Translations under genes and position numbers: made by a program
NCBI RefSeq assembly: GCF_008386635.1
Contig: NZ_VUOE01000002.1
Location: forward strand, 682,001-746,000
Length of the DNA stretch: 64,000 nucleotides
Origin: Maribacter flavus
GTDB taxonomy: Bacteria; Bacteroidota; Bacteroidia; Flavobacteriales; Flavobacteriaceae
Reading direction: 5' to 3'
The notes under the pieces: model-generated
Databases searched by the model: none
Told to the model about the DNA's origin: nothing
What the model saw: only the letters and a program-made list of their open reading frames with translations
Shown here: in pieces, positions 9,669 to 18,942 of the stretch
Position numbering within the stretch: position 1 is the stretch's first letter
How the letters are laid out: each line of letters opens with the position of its first letter

Positions 9669-10270
9669 CTTCGCTCAGGGCAGGCTCCGTTGGGCCTTTC
9701 CCTTCATTTTTTTCTTGATAAAAAAACGAAGCAAAAAAATCAAGTTGAAAATAGGCAATTGCTGCGCACCATTCACTATCGGGTTTACATGCGTCGTGCT
9801 AGCGCACCGCAATTCCAACCCTTCGTTCATTATTACTGATTTTCAACTGACAATTCCGACTCTAATTTATAAGCATGGAACCACCATTGAAATCTAACCA
9901 TTCCGTTCAAAAAAATGTCACCGCTAATCCGGTATTTCAAGGAGGTCTCGCATCTCGACTCACCTTCGACTTCGCTCAGGGCAGGCTCCTTTGGGCCTTT
10001 CCCTTCATTTTTTCCTTGATAAAAAAACGAAGCAAAAAAATCAAGTTGAAAATAGGCAATTGCTGCGCACCATTCACTATCGGGTTTACATGCGTTGTGC
10101 CAACGCACCGCACTTCCAACCCTTCGTTCATTATTGCTGATTTTCAAAGGACAATACAAACTCTAATTTATAAACATAGAACCACCATTGAAATCTACTC
10201 ACTCCGTTCAAAAAAATGTCACCGCTAATCCGGTATTTCAAGGAGGTCTCGCATCTCGACTCCCCTTCGA
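9669..10270. repeat. 301-bp tandem duplication in a 1.1-kb gap
   Basis: The stretch 9669-9969 is repeated directly at 9970-10270. Both copies begin CTTCGCTCAGGGCAGGCTCC and share long identical blocks, such as GCAAAAAAATCAAGTTGAAA, and a block with AATGTCACCGCTAATCCGG near the end. By eye I count about 18 differences, so roughly 94% identity. Open frames inside differ between the copies and have no plausible product, so the unit is non-coding. A third, partial start of the unit follows at about 10272-10328 (GAAAGGCTCAGGGCAGGCT). The segment just left of the array (about 9592-9650) resembles 10360-10420, so the whole gap seems to have grown by successive duplications. Confidence 0.85.
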
Positions 10271-10402
10271 CTTTAGTTTACCTTGAGCGTTGCCGAAAGG
10301 CTCAGGGCAGGCTGCTCGAGGAGACATAAGGGTATGACAGATTACGGTAATTCAATCGTGTTGCGTTATTTCGTATGCATTTTAAAAATTTTATATAGAA
10401 AT

Positions 10403-10529
10403 GTCAGTTCGAGTGGTTGATTTTCGATTTTTCCATCGAAAATCAAGTGTATCGAGAACCCTTTGGGTCATAAAAAGGTTCTCGATACAATTTTTCTTCA
10501 TTGCATTGCGAAAAATCACTCGAACTGAC
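10403..10529. repeat. 127-bp cloverleaf-shaped nested inverted repeat
   Basis: An outer perfect 13-bp inverted repeat (GTCAGTTCGAGTG at 10403-10415, its complement at 10517-10529) encloses three further hairpins placed end to end: TTGATTTTCGAT 10417-10428 with 10435-10446 (12 bp, 6-nt loop), GTATCGAGAACC 10449-10460 with 10477-10488 (12 bp, 16-nt loop), and ATTTTTC 10490-10496 with 10510-10516 (7 bp, 13-nt loop). Only 0-2 unpaired bases separate the stems, so single-stranded DNA or RNA would fold into a compact four-way junction. It is not a tRNA: stems are too long and there is no anticodon or T-loop. A degenerate left half occurs at about 9633-9655. It could be a non-autonomous mobile palindrome. 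Confidence 0.85.
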
Positions 10530-10724
10530 CCTTTGATCAAGATGACAGGTTCAAAATCCACAATGGGTTTTTAGTAATTTTAAGTTATCCCCAAGGGAGA
10601 GTTTACGTTCTACCTTTAAATATAATCGGTTTGTCGTGTCTGTAGTATGAAAATAAGGGGCAACCGTTCGATTACCCCTTTGCTTTCGTCCATATTTTTC
10701 TACAGACTCATGGTTTCGTTTTTC

Positions 10725-12122
10725 TTACGCGTCCCCGATCATGATGGACTTCGCATTTACGAATTCCTTCATCCCGAATCCACCGTGTTCGCGTCCGTAA
10801 CCCGAATTCTTGACACCTCCGAAAGGCATATTGGGTTCGGCCAAGCCAAAGGAATTGATAAATACCATTCCGGTATCAAAATATTTGCTGGCCATTTCCA
10901 CCGCCTTGTCCACATTTTTGGAGAAGATTCCGCCTCCGAGTCCGAATCGGCTATCGTTGGCAATGCGCATCGCATCTTCATTGTCCTTGGCCTTGATCAA
11001 CGAAGCTACCGGGCCGAACAACTCATCGTCATACGCCGGTTGCCCTTCGCTTACCTGAACCAAAACGGTCGCTGGATAATAAAATCCGTCGCCCTCGGGC
11101 AGTTTCCCACCACAGAGGATTTCGGCGCCGTGCTGTACACTTTTCTGTACCTGTTCGTGCAATTTTTCCCGAAGATCCTTTCGCGCCATGGGACCTAAAT
11201 CCGTTTCCGAATCGGTTGGGTCGCCTAATTTCAGGGCCTTCATCCCTTTTACGAACTTCTCGCGGAACTCGTCATACACCGCTTCGGTCGCAATAAAGCG
11301 TTTCGCGGCAATACAGGTTTCCCCGTTGTTATAGATACGTCCTTGGATACATTTTTCCACGGCCAAATCAATATCGGCATCGTCCAAAATAAGGTAGGCA
11401 TCGTTACTACCCAGCTCCAACACCATTTTCTTCAGTTCGCCACCGGCTTTTTCCCCAATTTTCTTTCCGGCTCCCGGACTTCCCGTCAGGGTAACGCCCC
11501 GCACCAATTCGTGCTCTATGATGGTGTCCGATTGATCGTGGGTAATCACCAACACACTGAACAGTCCCTCGGGCAATCCCGCCGTATCGAATATCGATTT
11601 CAGGAGTTTGGCCGTTCCGGTCACATTTTCGGCATGTTTCAGCAACACACTGTTCCCCGCCATTAAATTGGCAATGGTATAGCGAATGACCTGATAGGCC
11701 GGATAGTTCCAGGGTTGAATCCCATAAATAACGCCCAAAGGGGAGTAGGTGATGATGCCTCTGCCACCATCGGAAATTTCGCGTTCCTCGCTTTTGAGTG
11801 CGTCCGGTGCATTTTTGGCGGAAAAGCTACAGATGGCACTGCATAGGTCCACTTCCTGTTCGCTTTGGGTCAGGAGTTTTCCCATTTCGGAGGTCATCAT
11901 GTCCGCCAGTTCCTTTTTATAGTTCTGTAGTTCTTCCCCAATGGCGGAAATGATTTTGCCCCGTTCCTCCACGGATTTGAACCGCCATTTTTTAAAGGCT
12001 TCGTGTGATTTTTGAATGGTGTCGGCCACCTGTGCATCCGTCATTAATGTATGCGTTGTAAGGGCTTTCCCGTTCGCCGGATTGATCGTTTTAAATGTTT
12101 TATCTGTTGTTGTCGTTGCCAT
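10725..12122 (-). CDS. NAD(P)-dependent succinate-semialdehyde dehydrogenase-type aldehyde dehydrogenase
   Basis: 465 residues from the ATG at 12122 (MATTTTDKTFKTINP), which gives the usual N-terminus; an upstream in-frame start adds residues with no homology. Catalytic residues of the aldehyde dehydrogenase superfamily are present: Glu236 in VLELGSNDAYL and the nucleophile Cys270 in NNGETCIAAKRF, with the cofactor site PWNYP and GSPGAGKKIG. The sequence is closest to short SSADHs that oxidise succinic semialdehyde to succinate (GABA or 4-hydroxybutyrate breakdown) in the cytoplasm, though such enzymes often take several small aldehydes. It lies 22 bp downstream of an SDR gene on the same strand and is probably in one operon with it. 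Confidence 0.9.
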   Translation of the reverse strand: MATTTTDKTFKTINPANGKALTTHTLMTDAQVADTIQKSHEAFKKWRFKSVEERGKIISAIGEELQNYKKELADMMTSEMGKLLTQSEQEVDLCSAICSFSAKNAPDALKSEEREISDGGRGIITYSPLGVIYGIQPWNYPAYQVIRYTIANLMAGNSVLLKHAENVTGTAKLLKSIFDTAGLPEGLFSVLVITHDQSDTIIEHELVRGVTLTGSPGAGKKIGEKAGGELKKMVLELGSNDAYLILDDADIDLAVEKCIQGRIYNNGETCIAAKRFIATEAVYDEFREKFVKGMKALKLGDPTDSETDLGPMARKDLREKLHEQVQKSVQHGAEILCGGKLPEGDGFYYPATVLVQVSEGQPAYDDELFGPVASLIKAKDNEDAMRIANDSRFGLGGGIFSKNVDKAVEMASKYFDTGMVFINSFGLAEPNMPFGGVKNSGYGREHGGFGMKEFVNAKSIMIGDA

Positions 12123-12144
12123 TACTTTCTGTTTTTTTAGTGAA

Positions 12145-12885
12145 TTATTGTTGTTCGCTGGGTACCAGGTACACATCGTTGATGTTTACACGCTCCGGTT
12201 GGGAGAGGGCGTAGTAAATGGCATCTGCTATATCCTCGGCTTCCAAGGTTTCCATTTGCTGCATCTCCTTCATTTTCTCCATGATATCGGCATCGGTAAT
12301 GGTATCCGTAAGATTGGTCGCAACCGCACCCGGTTCTATGGAAGTGACGTTGATGCCGTATTTTGGGGCCAGTTCCTGCCTCAGCCCTTCGGAAAACATC
12401 TTTACTGCGGCCTTTGTGGCGCAATACACCGCGCCGCCCGGAAAGTATCGGTGTGCGGCCATGGACGAAATATTAATGATATGACCGTCTTTATTGGCTT
12501 TTAGTTCCGGTAGTACTGCGGCCACACCGTTCAGTACACCCTTAATGTTCACGTCCACCATTTTTTCCCATTCATCGGTCTTCAGTTTTTCTACAAAGGA
12601 GAGGGGCATAAGACCTGCATTGTTGATCAGGGCGTTTACGGTTCCGTATTCCGACTTGGCCTGGGAAACCGCATTTTCAAAATGGTCCATTTTGGTGACA
12701 TCCCCTGCCACGACCAAGGCTGTACCGCCTTTGGCTTCTATGTTGGATTTTAAATCGTTGAGTTCATCTTCACTCCGTGCCATAAGGACCACTTTGGCAC
12801 CGTGTTCCGTCAACTTATGGGCGGCCGCTTTTCCAATCCCGCTTGAGGCTCCCGTAACTAATATTACTTTGTTTTCTAAATTCAT
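12145..12885 (-). CDS. Short-chain dehydrogenase/reductase (SDR)
   Basis: 246 residues, classical SDR. TGASSGIG near residue 11 binds the cofactor, with ARSED at the end of strand 2 suggesting NADP(H). NNAG (about 88) and the catalytic Ser/YxxxK (NISSMAAH, YCATK) are intact. Similar proteins of the YdfG group oxidise 3-hydroxy acids and serine or reduce small aldehydes. The gene precedes the semialdehyde dehydrogenase by 22 bp, so the pair may handle alcohol/aldehyde interconversion followed by oxidation to the acid. That pairing is inferred from position only. Confidence 0.92.
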   Translation of the reverse strand: MNLENKVILVTGASSGIGKAAAHKLTEHGAKVVLMARSEDELNDLKSNIEAKGGTALVVAGDVTKMDHFENAVSQAKSEYGTVNALINNAGLMPLSFVEKLKTDEWEKMVDVNIKGVLNGVAAVLPELKANKDGHIINISSMAAHRYFPGGAVYCATKAAVKMFSEGLRQELAPKYGINVTSIEPGAVATNLTDTITDADIMEKMKEMQQMETLEAEDIADAIYYALSQPERVNINDVYLVPSEQQ

Positions 12886-13142
12886 CGTGTTCTTTTTTTA
12901 TTTCCATTCAATGTAAGCCTGATTGATGGATTTCCTTGACCATAAAGGATGAAGGATTGACGGGTTCGCTATGGAGCGCGCTTTATGGTTTTTAGGGTTA
13001 AGGCAGTGTCCTATTAAGGCGAATGGGCACCACAAAGAGACGAAACAATCCGGTCTTGCCATGTTATGTTTAACTCCCTTTAAATCGCCCTTTTCTAGGA
13101 ATTTTAATTATTTTTAGAAAATAACTAATCCAGCACTACTTT

Positions 13143-15023
13143 ATGAAAATTCCGTATTCGTATCTTCTCGTATTCCTCCTTCTCTTCAGTACCGTTTCCA
13201 AGGCCCAAGAGGACGATACTATTCTCAAAAAATTAGAAGAAATCGCCATCATCGACCAAAAGGTCATGATGCCCATGCGGGATGGTATTCGCCTCGCAAC
13301 GGACATCTATCGGCCCAAGACCAATGAAAAGGTACCCATCATTTTCTCCAGAACGCCCTATAATTTTAATTCCTGGGGCGATGGGGAGCGGAAGACCAGA
13401 ACGGCGGAAAGGGCGTACGAGGCGGTAAAACGGGGCTATGCCTATGTGGTACAGAATGAGCGGGGCCGCTATTTTTCGGAAGGGGAGTGGGATATCCTGG
13501 GCGTTCCCCTTACGGATGGCTATGATGCCTTTAGCTGGATGAAGGACCAACCGTGGTCCAATGGGAAAATCGGTACCTATGGCTGTTCCAGTACGGCAGA
13601 ATGGCAAATGGCCGTGGCCGCTTTGGACCATCCGGCGCATGCCGCCATGGTACCCCAAGGTTATGGTGCCGGGGTGGGTCGCGTGGGCGATATCCTAGAG
13701 CAGGGCAATTGGTACCGCGGCGGGGTAGAGCAGCTATTGTTTTTTTCCTGGCTGTACGGGGTGGAACATGACAAGTTCAAACCCCGCATCCCGGAAAGCG
13801 CGACCCAAGAAGACCTGATTCGTATTTCGCGGTTTTACGACCTGGCACCCGAGAATCCGCCCGTGGATATGTCCGAAGCCTTAAAACACTTGCCCATTCA
13901 GGATATCCTAAAGAACATGAACGGGAAGAAGGAGATTTTCGATAAAATGGTACGCCGTAAGCCCAATCATCCGGATTGGTATACAGGCGGACTCTATCAT
14001 GACGATATGGAAATAGGTACCCCTAGTTTTTGGTTCGCTTCTTGGTACGATGTGAGCATCACGCCCAATTTGGCGCTCTTCAATCATGTTCGGAACAATG
14101 CCAAAGACCCTGAAATACGGGACAATCAATATATGGTCATCGCCCCAACATTGCACTGCGCCTATACCCGCGCAACGGAAAATACCATCGTAGGGGAGCG
14201 TAGCGTTGGTGATGCCCGTCTGAACTATGACGAACAGATCTATGCCTGGTGGGACCTTTGGCTGAAAGGCGAAAACAACGATTTTAAGGAGAAAACACCC
14301 AGGGTGCAATATTACACCATGGGGAAGAATATCTGGCAAACCGCCGAGCAATGGCCCCCTAAGGATAGTAAAATGACGACCTATTATCTAAATAGTGACG
14401 GGGCGGCCAATACCGGGAATGGCAATGGAACGCTTTCCAGAAAAAAACCCTCCAAAGACCAACCGGATACTTTTGTGTACGACCCTATGAATCCCGTAAC
14501 CTCCTATGGCGGCAACGTCTGTTGTACGGGCAATGCGGTCCAAGGAGGCGCCTTTGACCAGCAGGTGATGGAGGAGCGTGATGATATACTGGTCTACACC
14601 ACCGATGTGCTGCAGGAAGGCGTAGAGGTGACCGGTTTTATCGAATCTACCCTTTATGTTTCTACCGATGTCAAGGATACGGATTTTACGATCAAACTGA
14701 TCGATGTCTATCCGGATGGCAGGGCCTATAACTTGGACGAGACCATTCAGCGTGCGCGTTTTCGCGAGGGGTACGACAAAGAGGTTTTTATGCAAGAGGG
14801 CGAAGTGTACAAAATTTACCTTACACCAATGGCCACCAGCAACTATTTTGAGAAAGGACATCGCATTCGAATTGAAGTATCGAGCAGTAATTTCCCGCGT
14901 TTTGCCCGTAATTTGAATACCGGGGGCGACAATTACGATGAATCCGAAGGTGTGGTGGCTACCAACAAGATCCACCACTCCAAAGCGTATCCGTCACAGA
15001 TTCGCTTGCCCATACGTAAGTAG
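13143..15023 (+). CDS. Secreted CocE/NonD family (S15-like) hydrolase
   Basis: 626 residues with signal peptide ([21 protein letters not shown]). An alpha/beta-hydrolase domain of the X-Pro dipeptidyl-peptidase/cocaine-esterase type follows: [16 protein letters not shown], oxyanion region [17 protein letters not shown], the nucleophile elbow [12 protein letters not shown] (Ser149) and a probable catalytic His in APTLHCAY. The C-terminal third is the jelly-roll PepX_C domain ([33 protein letters not shown]). Family members hydrolyse esters or acyl-amides; the target here is unknown. The stop is followed by a 206-bp gap with a dispersed repeat and then the sortilin-like gene. Confidence 0.92.
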   Translation: MKIPYSYLLVFLLLFSTVSKAQEDDTILKKLEEIAIIDQKVMMPMRDGIRLATDIYRPKTNEKVPIIFSRTPYNFNSWGDGERKTRTAERAYEAVKRGYAYVVQNERGRYFSEGEWDILGVPLTDGYDAFSWMKDQPWSNGKIGTYGCSSTAEWQMAVAALDHPAHAAMVPQGYGAGVGRVGDILEQGNWYRGGVEQLLFFSWLYGVEHDKFKPRIPESATQEDLIRISRFYDLAPENPPVDMSEALKHLPIQDILKNMNGKKEIFDKMVRRKPNHPDWYTGGLYHDDMEIGTPSFWFASWYDVSITPNLALFNHVRNNAKDPEIRDNQYMVIAPTLHCAYTRATENTIVGERSVGDARLNYDEQIYAWWDLWLKGENNDFKEKTPRVQYYTMGKNIWQTAEQWPPKDSKMTTYYLNSDGAANTGNGNGTLSRKKPSKDQPDTFVYDPMNPVTSYGGNVCCTGNAVQGGAFDQQVMEERDDILVYTTDVLQEGVEVTGFIESTLYVSTDVKDTDFTIKLIDVYPDGRAYNLDETIQRARFREGYDKEVFMQEGEVYKIYLTPMATSNYFEKGHRIRIEVSSSNFPRFARNLNTGGDNYDESEGVVATNKIHHSKAYPSQIRLPIRK

Positions 15024-15099
15024 TCCCAAAAACATGTATTCAAGAGCCTTGGAAGATGGGGAATTGCAGGACGTTTTGTAAGGAAATTTGCAGTAACCA

Positions 15100-15199
15100 A
15101 GTAAACTACCTTGGGGCAAGCCACGAGGCATTCGCAGGAAACAAATTTTTAATTTCGAGGCAAGCCTCGGAGGATTATACCCTTTGGTGCTGCCAATAA
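15100..15199 (+). repeat. Dispersed ~90-bp intergenic repeat, copy 1
   Basis: AGTAAACTACCTTGGGGCA through GCTGCCAATAAA is matched, in reverse orientation, by 45247-45335. Shared blocks include AGTAAACTACCT, GGGGCA, TTCG.AGGAAACAA, TTTTTAATT and AGGCAAGC. This copy carries an extra 12 bp (GCAAGCCACGAG) that duplicates neighbouring sequence, accounting for its greater length. It occupies the gap between the CocE hydrolase and the sortilin-like gene. No coding potential. Confidence 0.8.
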
Positions 15200-15229
15200 A
15201 AAAATATTCAATATAATAGAGACCATTAA

Positions 15230-18200
15230 ATGACCGCTACCATGAGAACATCCCTTTTTTGTTTGAGTTTCCTCTTTACGAGCCTATGCTTTTCACAAAT
15301 AGACCCATCCAATTACCAAGATTTGGAGTATCGAATGATCGGGCCTTTCAGGGGCGGGAGGACCGTGGGGGCGGTGGGCGTGCCTTCCCAACCCAATGTA
15401 TTCTTTATTGGGGTGAACAATGGCGGGGTATGGAAAACGGATGATTATGGCCGTACCTGGAATCCCATTTTTGATGACGTGCCCACAGGTTCCGTGGGAG
15501 ATTTGGCGGTTTCGCCCTCGGACCCCAATGTTATTTATGTCGGTACCGGCGAAGGGCTGCACCGGCCGGACCTGGCTGTAGGGGACGGGATGTTCAAATC
15601 CACCAATGGCGGTAAAAGCTGGGAACATATCGGGCTGGAAGATGTGCAGCAGGTGAGTCGGGTCATCGTACACCCCACCAATCCTGACGTGGTGTATGTG
15701 GCCGGTTTGGGCCATCCGTATGGGGCCAATGAAATGCGGGGCATATTTAAATCGGTAGATGGCGGAAAGACATGGAAAAAGACATTGTATATCAACCAAA
15801 ATACTGGAGCCATTCAGGTAGAAATGGACCCTAATAATCCCAACATCCTGTTCGCGGCCATGTGGGAACATCAGGAAGGACCGTGGGAGAACGCCAAATT
15901 CTCCGGTCCCAACAGCGGACTCTACAAATCCACCGATGGCGGGGACACCTGGCGACAACTCACCAACGGACTCCCCGGAGCGGAAGAGGGCTTGGGTAGA
16001 GTAGGGGTGGCGCTATCGGCCAGCAATTCCAAACGCTTATATGCCACGGTCGATGCCCGGGAAAAGGGCGGGGTCTATACCAGTGCCGATGCCGGCGAAA
16101 GCTGGAGCCTGGTCACCACGGAAAACCGATTGTGGGGCCGGGGCAGTGACTTTGCCGAAATCAAGGTACATCCCAAGGATGAAAATGTCGTTTTTGTGGG
16201 GAATGTGGCCTCGTATAAATCGGAAGACGGGGGCAAAACGTGGACCTCCATCAAAGGTGCCCCGGGCGGGGACGACTACCACAGGATATGGATCAATCCC
16301 CAACATCCGGAAATCATGCTTTTTGCTGCGGATCAAGGAGCCGTTATTACCGTAAATGGTGGGGACACGTGGAGCTCTTGGTACAACCAGCCCACGTCAC
16401 AATTGTACCATGTAAGCACAGACAACCAATTTCCGTATTGGGTGTACGGCGGCCAACAGGAAAGTGGGGCCATTGGCATTGCCAGTAGGAGCAATGGGGG
16501 CCAAATCTCGTTTCGGGAATTTATGGGCGTGGGTGCCGATGAATATGCTTATGTCGCTCCGGACCCTTTGGATAACAATATCGTTTATGGCGGTCGCGTC
16601 ATTAAGTTCAATAAAAAAACGGGTCAGTCGCAATATGTGGGTCCCGAAGTGCTGCGTTCCCGGGATTTCCGATACCTGCGTACGATGCCCTTGTTGTTTC
16701 ATCCGGCCGATGACAGTATGTTGTTGTTCGGTACGAATGTGATTTGGAAAACCCATGATGGGGGACAGCATTGGGAACAGATCAGTGGCGACCTTACCAG
16801 AGCCCGACCCGAAGTGCCGGCCAGCGTTGGGGATTACAAAACCGATGCCATGGAAAACATGCCGCAACGTGCGATTGTATATGCCATTGGACCTTCGCCC
16901 TTGGACGAAGACATTATTTGGGCCGGTACGGACGATGGCCTGATTCAGGTAACGCGGGATGGAGGCAAAACCTGGACCCACGTAACACCATCGGCGATTA
17001 CCGCATGGGATAAAATTTCACAGATCGATGCCGGACATTTTGATGGGGGAACGGCCTATGTGGCGGTGAATGCCATACGGAAGGACGATATGCAACCCCA
17101 TATTTACAAGACCCATGACTTTGGGGAAACCTGGGAAGAAGTCGTTTCCGGAATGAATCCCTCCGGACCGGTCAACGTGGTGCGTGAAGACCCAAAACAA
17201 CAAGGATTGCTGTATGCCGGAACGGAGCGGGAGGTCTATTTTTCGGCGGATGATGGGGCCTCTTGGCAATCCCTACGCATGAACATGCCCGCATCTTCCA
17301 TTCGGGATTTGGTGGTACATGAAAATGATCTGGTCATTGGTACCCACGGTCGCTCCATTTGGATTTTGGACGATGTGAGTCCGTTGCGGGAGTTGGCCAG
17401 CCTCTCCGGTCAAAACGCCTATTTATTTTCGCCCAGCGATGCCTACCGGGTACGGTTCAATATGTTTAGCGACACGCCCTTGCCCCCTGAGGAACCTACG
17501 GGAGAGAATCCGCCGGACGGTGCTTTTATTGATTATTATGTAGGAGCCGATGCCCAAAAGGTGGAGCTCAACATATTGGATTCGGAAGGCGGGTTGGTCA
17601 ACAGCTTTTCCAGTGATGATAGGGCGGAAGTGTTGGATACGACCAAAATGCAGCATCCCACGTATTGGATACGTCCGTTCAAAGGCTTGTCGGGCGAACC
17701 CGGCCACCACCGATTTGTTTGGAATTTACGATATAAAGAGCCGCAGGGCGCTAATCGGGCCTTTGCCATTGCCGCGGTGCAGTACGATACCCCTAGCGGA
17801 CCGGAAGGACCTTTTGTAGCTCCGGGAACGTATAAAGTACAACTGAAGGTCGATGGGAAAACTTTGGAAAAAAACATCACGATACAACTGGATCCCCGTT
17901 CAGAAATGAGCGAGGAAGCCCTAGCCCTACAAACCGGCCTGTCCCTGCAGACCTACACCGATTACGGAAGATTGCAGGAGATTCGGGAAGTGATTGACGC
18001 CAGCTCGGCAAAAGGTAGGAAGAAGGAAAAGTTGATGGCCTTTCGAGGCGAAGGCGCCCCGGAGGATGGCGATTTGATTTATGGAAGTATTTATGCGATG
18101 AATCTGGAGGATGAAACGCTAGTCGGACTGCAATCCGAATTGCTTTTTCTGCTCAACGTCTTGCAAAAAACCGATGCCCAACCCACGGTCGCCACACAGG

Positions 18201-18268
18201 AAGCCGCAAAACAGTTACATACACGTGTGGGGGAGATGGTAGCCCTTTGGGAATCGAAGTACAAATAG
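15230..18268 (+). CDS. Secreted sortilin/VPS10-like beta-propeller protein (BNR/YTN repeats)
   Basis: 1012 residues. Signal peptide near the N-terminus (MRTSLFCLSFLFTSLCFS); the ATG at 15242 may be the true start. Residues 25-760 are a series of BNR/Asp-box blades of the form STDGGDTW, SADAGESW, SEDGGKTW, THDGGQHW, as in sortilin and xyloglucanase propellers, opening with the family signature YRMIGPFRGGRT. The C-terminal 200 residues are beta-rich then helical (PGTYKVQLKVDGK, ITIQLDPR). Such proteins are common in Bacteroidota and are usually listed as glycosyl-hydrolase-like, but no catalytic residues can be named. A paralogue lies at 31528-34662. Probably periplasmic or surface exposed. Confidence 0.88.
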   Translation: MTATMRTSLFCLSFLFTSLCFSQIDPSNYQDLEYRMIGPFRGGRTVGAVGVPSQPNVFFIGVNNGGVWKTDDYGRTWNPIFDDVPTGSVGDLAVSPSDPNVIYVGTGEGLHRPDLAVGDGMFKSTNGGKSWEHIGLEDVQQVSRVIVHPTNPDVVYVAGLGHPYGANEMRGIFKSVDGGKTWKKTLYINQNTGAIQVEMDPNNPNILFAAMWEHQEGPWENAKFSGPNSGLYKSTDGGDTWRQLTNGLPGAEEGLGRVGVALSASNSKRLYATVDAREKGGVYTSADAGESWSLVTTENRLWGRGSDFAEIKVHPKDENVVFVGNVASYKSEDGGKTWTSIKGAPGGDDYHRIWINPQHPEIMLFAADQGAVITVNGGDTWSSWYNQPTSQLYHVSTDNQFPYWVYGGQQESGAIGIASRSNGGQISFREFMGVGADEYAYVAPDPLDNNIVYGGRVIKFNKKTGQSQYVGPEVLRSRDFRYLRTMPLLFHPADDSMLLFGTNVIWKTHDGGQHWEQISGDLTRARPEVPASVGDYKTDAMENMPQRAIVYAIGPSPLDEDIIWAGTDDGLIQVTRDGGKTWTHVTPSAITAWDKISQIDAGHFDGGTAYVAVNAIRKDDMQPHIYKTHDFGETWEEVVSGMNPSGPVNVVREDPKQQGLLYAGTEREVYFSADDGASWQSLRMNMPASSIRDLVVHENDLVIGTHGRSIWILDDVSPLRELASLSGQNAYLFSPSDAYRVRFNMFSDTPLPPEEPTGENPPDGAFIDYYVGADAQKVELNILDSEGGLVNSFSSDDRAEVLDTTKMQHPTYWIRPFKGLSGEPGHHRFVWNLRYKEPQGANRAFAIAAVQYDTPSGPEGPFVAPGTYKVQLKVDGKTLEKNITIQLDPRSEMSEEALALQTGLSLQTYTDYGRLQEIREVIDASSAKGRKKEKLMAFRGEGAPEDGDLIYGSIYAMNLEDETLVGLQSELLFLLNVLQKTDAQPTVATQEAAKQLHTRVGEMVALWESKYK

Positions 18269-18566
18269 ATAGAATGAAATCAGCCTACCTGTAGTTGGTT
18301 GTAATTCGTTTTATGGGGGTTGTTAAAAAAATCATGGGGTTTGGCCAGGGTATTTGGCTATTGCCACGTATTGACGATGCGTTCATGTTGGAATAATTGA
18401 ACAAGTTATTGTATGTAAGGCAATTGTCTTTAGTTTGTTGTTTCTCTTACCTTTATTTAATAGTAGGTCAATAGTTTGCTTTTTAAGCATTTCCTTTTGT
18501 AGAGGTATTTATCTTACCATCACAAATCCCTCGGTAAGGGTTCCATTTGATTTTAGGTAGCATCAT

Positions 18567-18744
18567 GGGGCTCCTCCCTTTTGATAAAGGGAGGTGGCGC
18601 GACCTACCTCGCGCCGGAGGGCTAGAAAGCCCGAATCACGATGATCGTACCAAAGGCACAGGGACAGTTTCCAGGGTTTGGGCCAAGTCAAACTCCCCGT
18701 CCCGCAAGCGGGACACCCCTCTTCAGACGAAGAGGGGAGCTTTT
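18567..18744. repeat. Cluster of four GC-rich hairpins, probable intergenic repeat element
   Basis: Four hairpins follow each other: CCTCCCTTT/AAAGGGAGG (18573-18581 with 18586-18594), GGCGCG/CGCGCC (18596-18601 with 18610-18615), GTCCCGC/GCGGGAC (18699-18705 with 18708-18714) and CCCCTCTTC/GAAGAGGGG (18716-18724 with 18729-18737). The last is followed by AGCTTTT and could serve as a terminator. Base composition (GC-rich) differs sharply from the flanking A+T-rich DNA, as expected of an inserted repeat. No gene. Confidence 0.7.
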
Positions 18745-18870
18745 AAAATAATGCGCAATTCCAATATTAAAAATTTTAACGCATCCATAGTAATTGCCCA
18801 GAAAAAAATGGTTTGGTCAATTATTTATGCATATCAAAATGTTTGGTAAAAGGTGATGGCGTGGAAAGAT

Positions 18871-18892
18871 TGAACCTGTAGTTAGAGGTTCA
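18871..18892. promoter_or_regulatory. Inverted repeat upstream of the GMC oxidoreductase operon
   Basis: TGAACCT (18871-18877), 8-bp spacer, AGGTTCA (18886-18892), ending 50 bp before the start codon at 18943. Size and position fit an operator for a dimeric regulator or a 5' leader hairpin. No other evidence. Confidence 0.35.
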
Positions 18893-18942
18893 TCATAGAA
18901 TATCAACTTTTTGTCCTATTTTAGAAGGAAAGACTTTCCAGT

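Larger units (their letters stand above)
18269..18942. other. 674-bp gene-free stretch holding a hairpin cluster and a short inverted repeat
   Basis: No credible coding sequence; a 100-codon open frame across 18547-18849 runs through a hairpin-rich repeat and has no protein-like composition. The left part (18269-18560) is A+T-rich with nothing recognisable except AAATCCCTCGGTAAGGG near 18525, which resembles a segment at about 37895-37915. The right part has the hairpin element and an inverted repeat, entered separately. Confidence 0.7.

Noticed and set aside
9646-10228. Overlapping open frames of 83-117 codons in the tandem repeat
   Set aside because: They cross the two copies in different frames, have no protein-like pattern and no start context; the duplication explains them.
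10403-10529. tRNA-like cloverleaf
   Set aside because: Stems are 13, 12, 12 and 7 bp, with no anticodon arm, T-loop or CCA end; it is a nested palindrome, not a tRNA.
16397-16981. 194-codon frame opposite the sortilin-like gene
   Set aside because: Shadow of the propeller repeats; the plus-strand protein is clearly the real one.
18547-18849. 100-codon open frame
   Set aside because: It runs through four hairpins of a repeat element; composition is not that of a protein.
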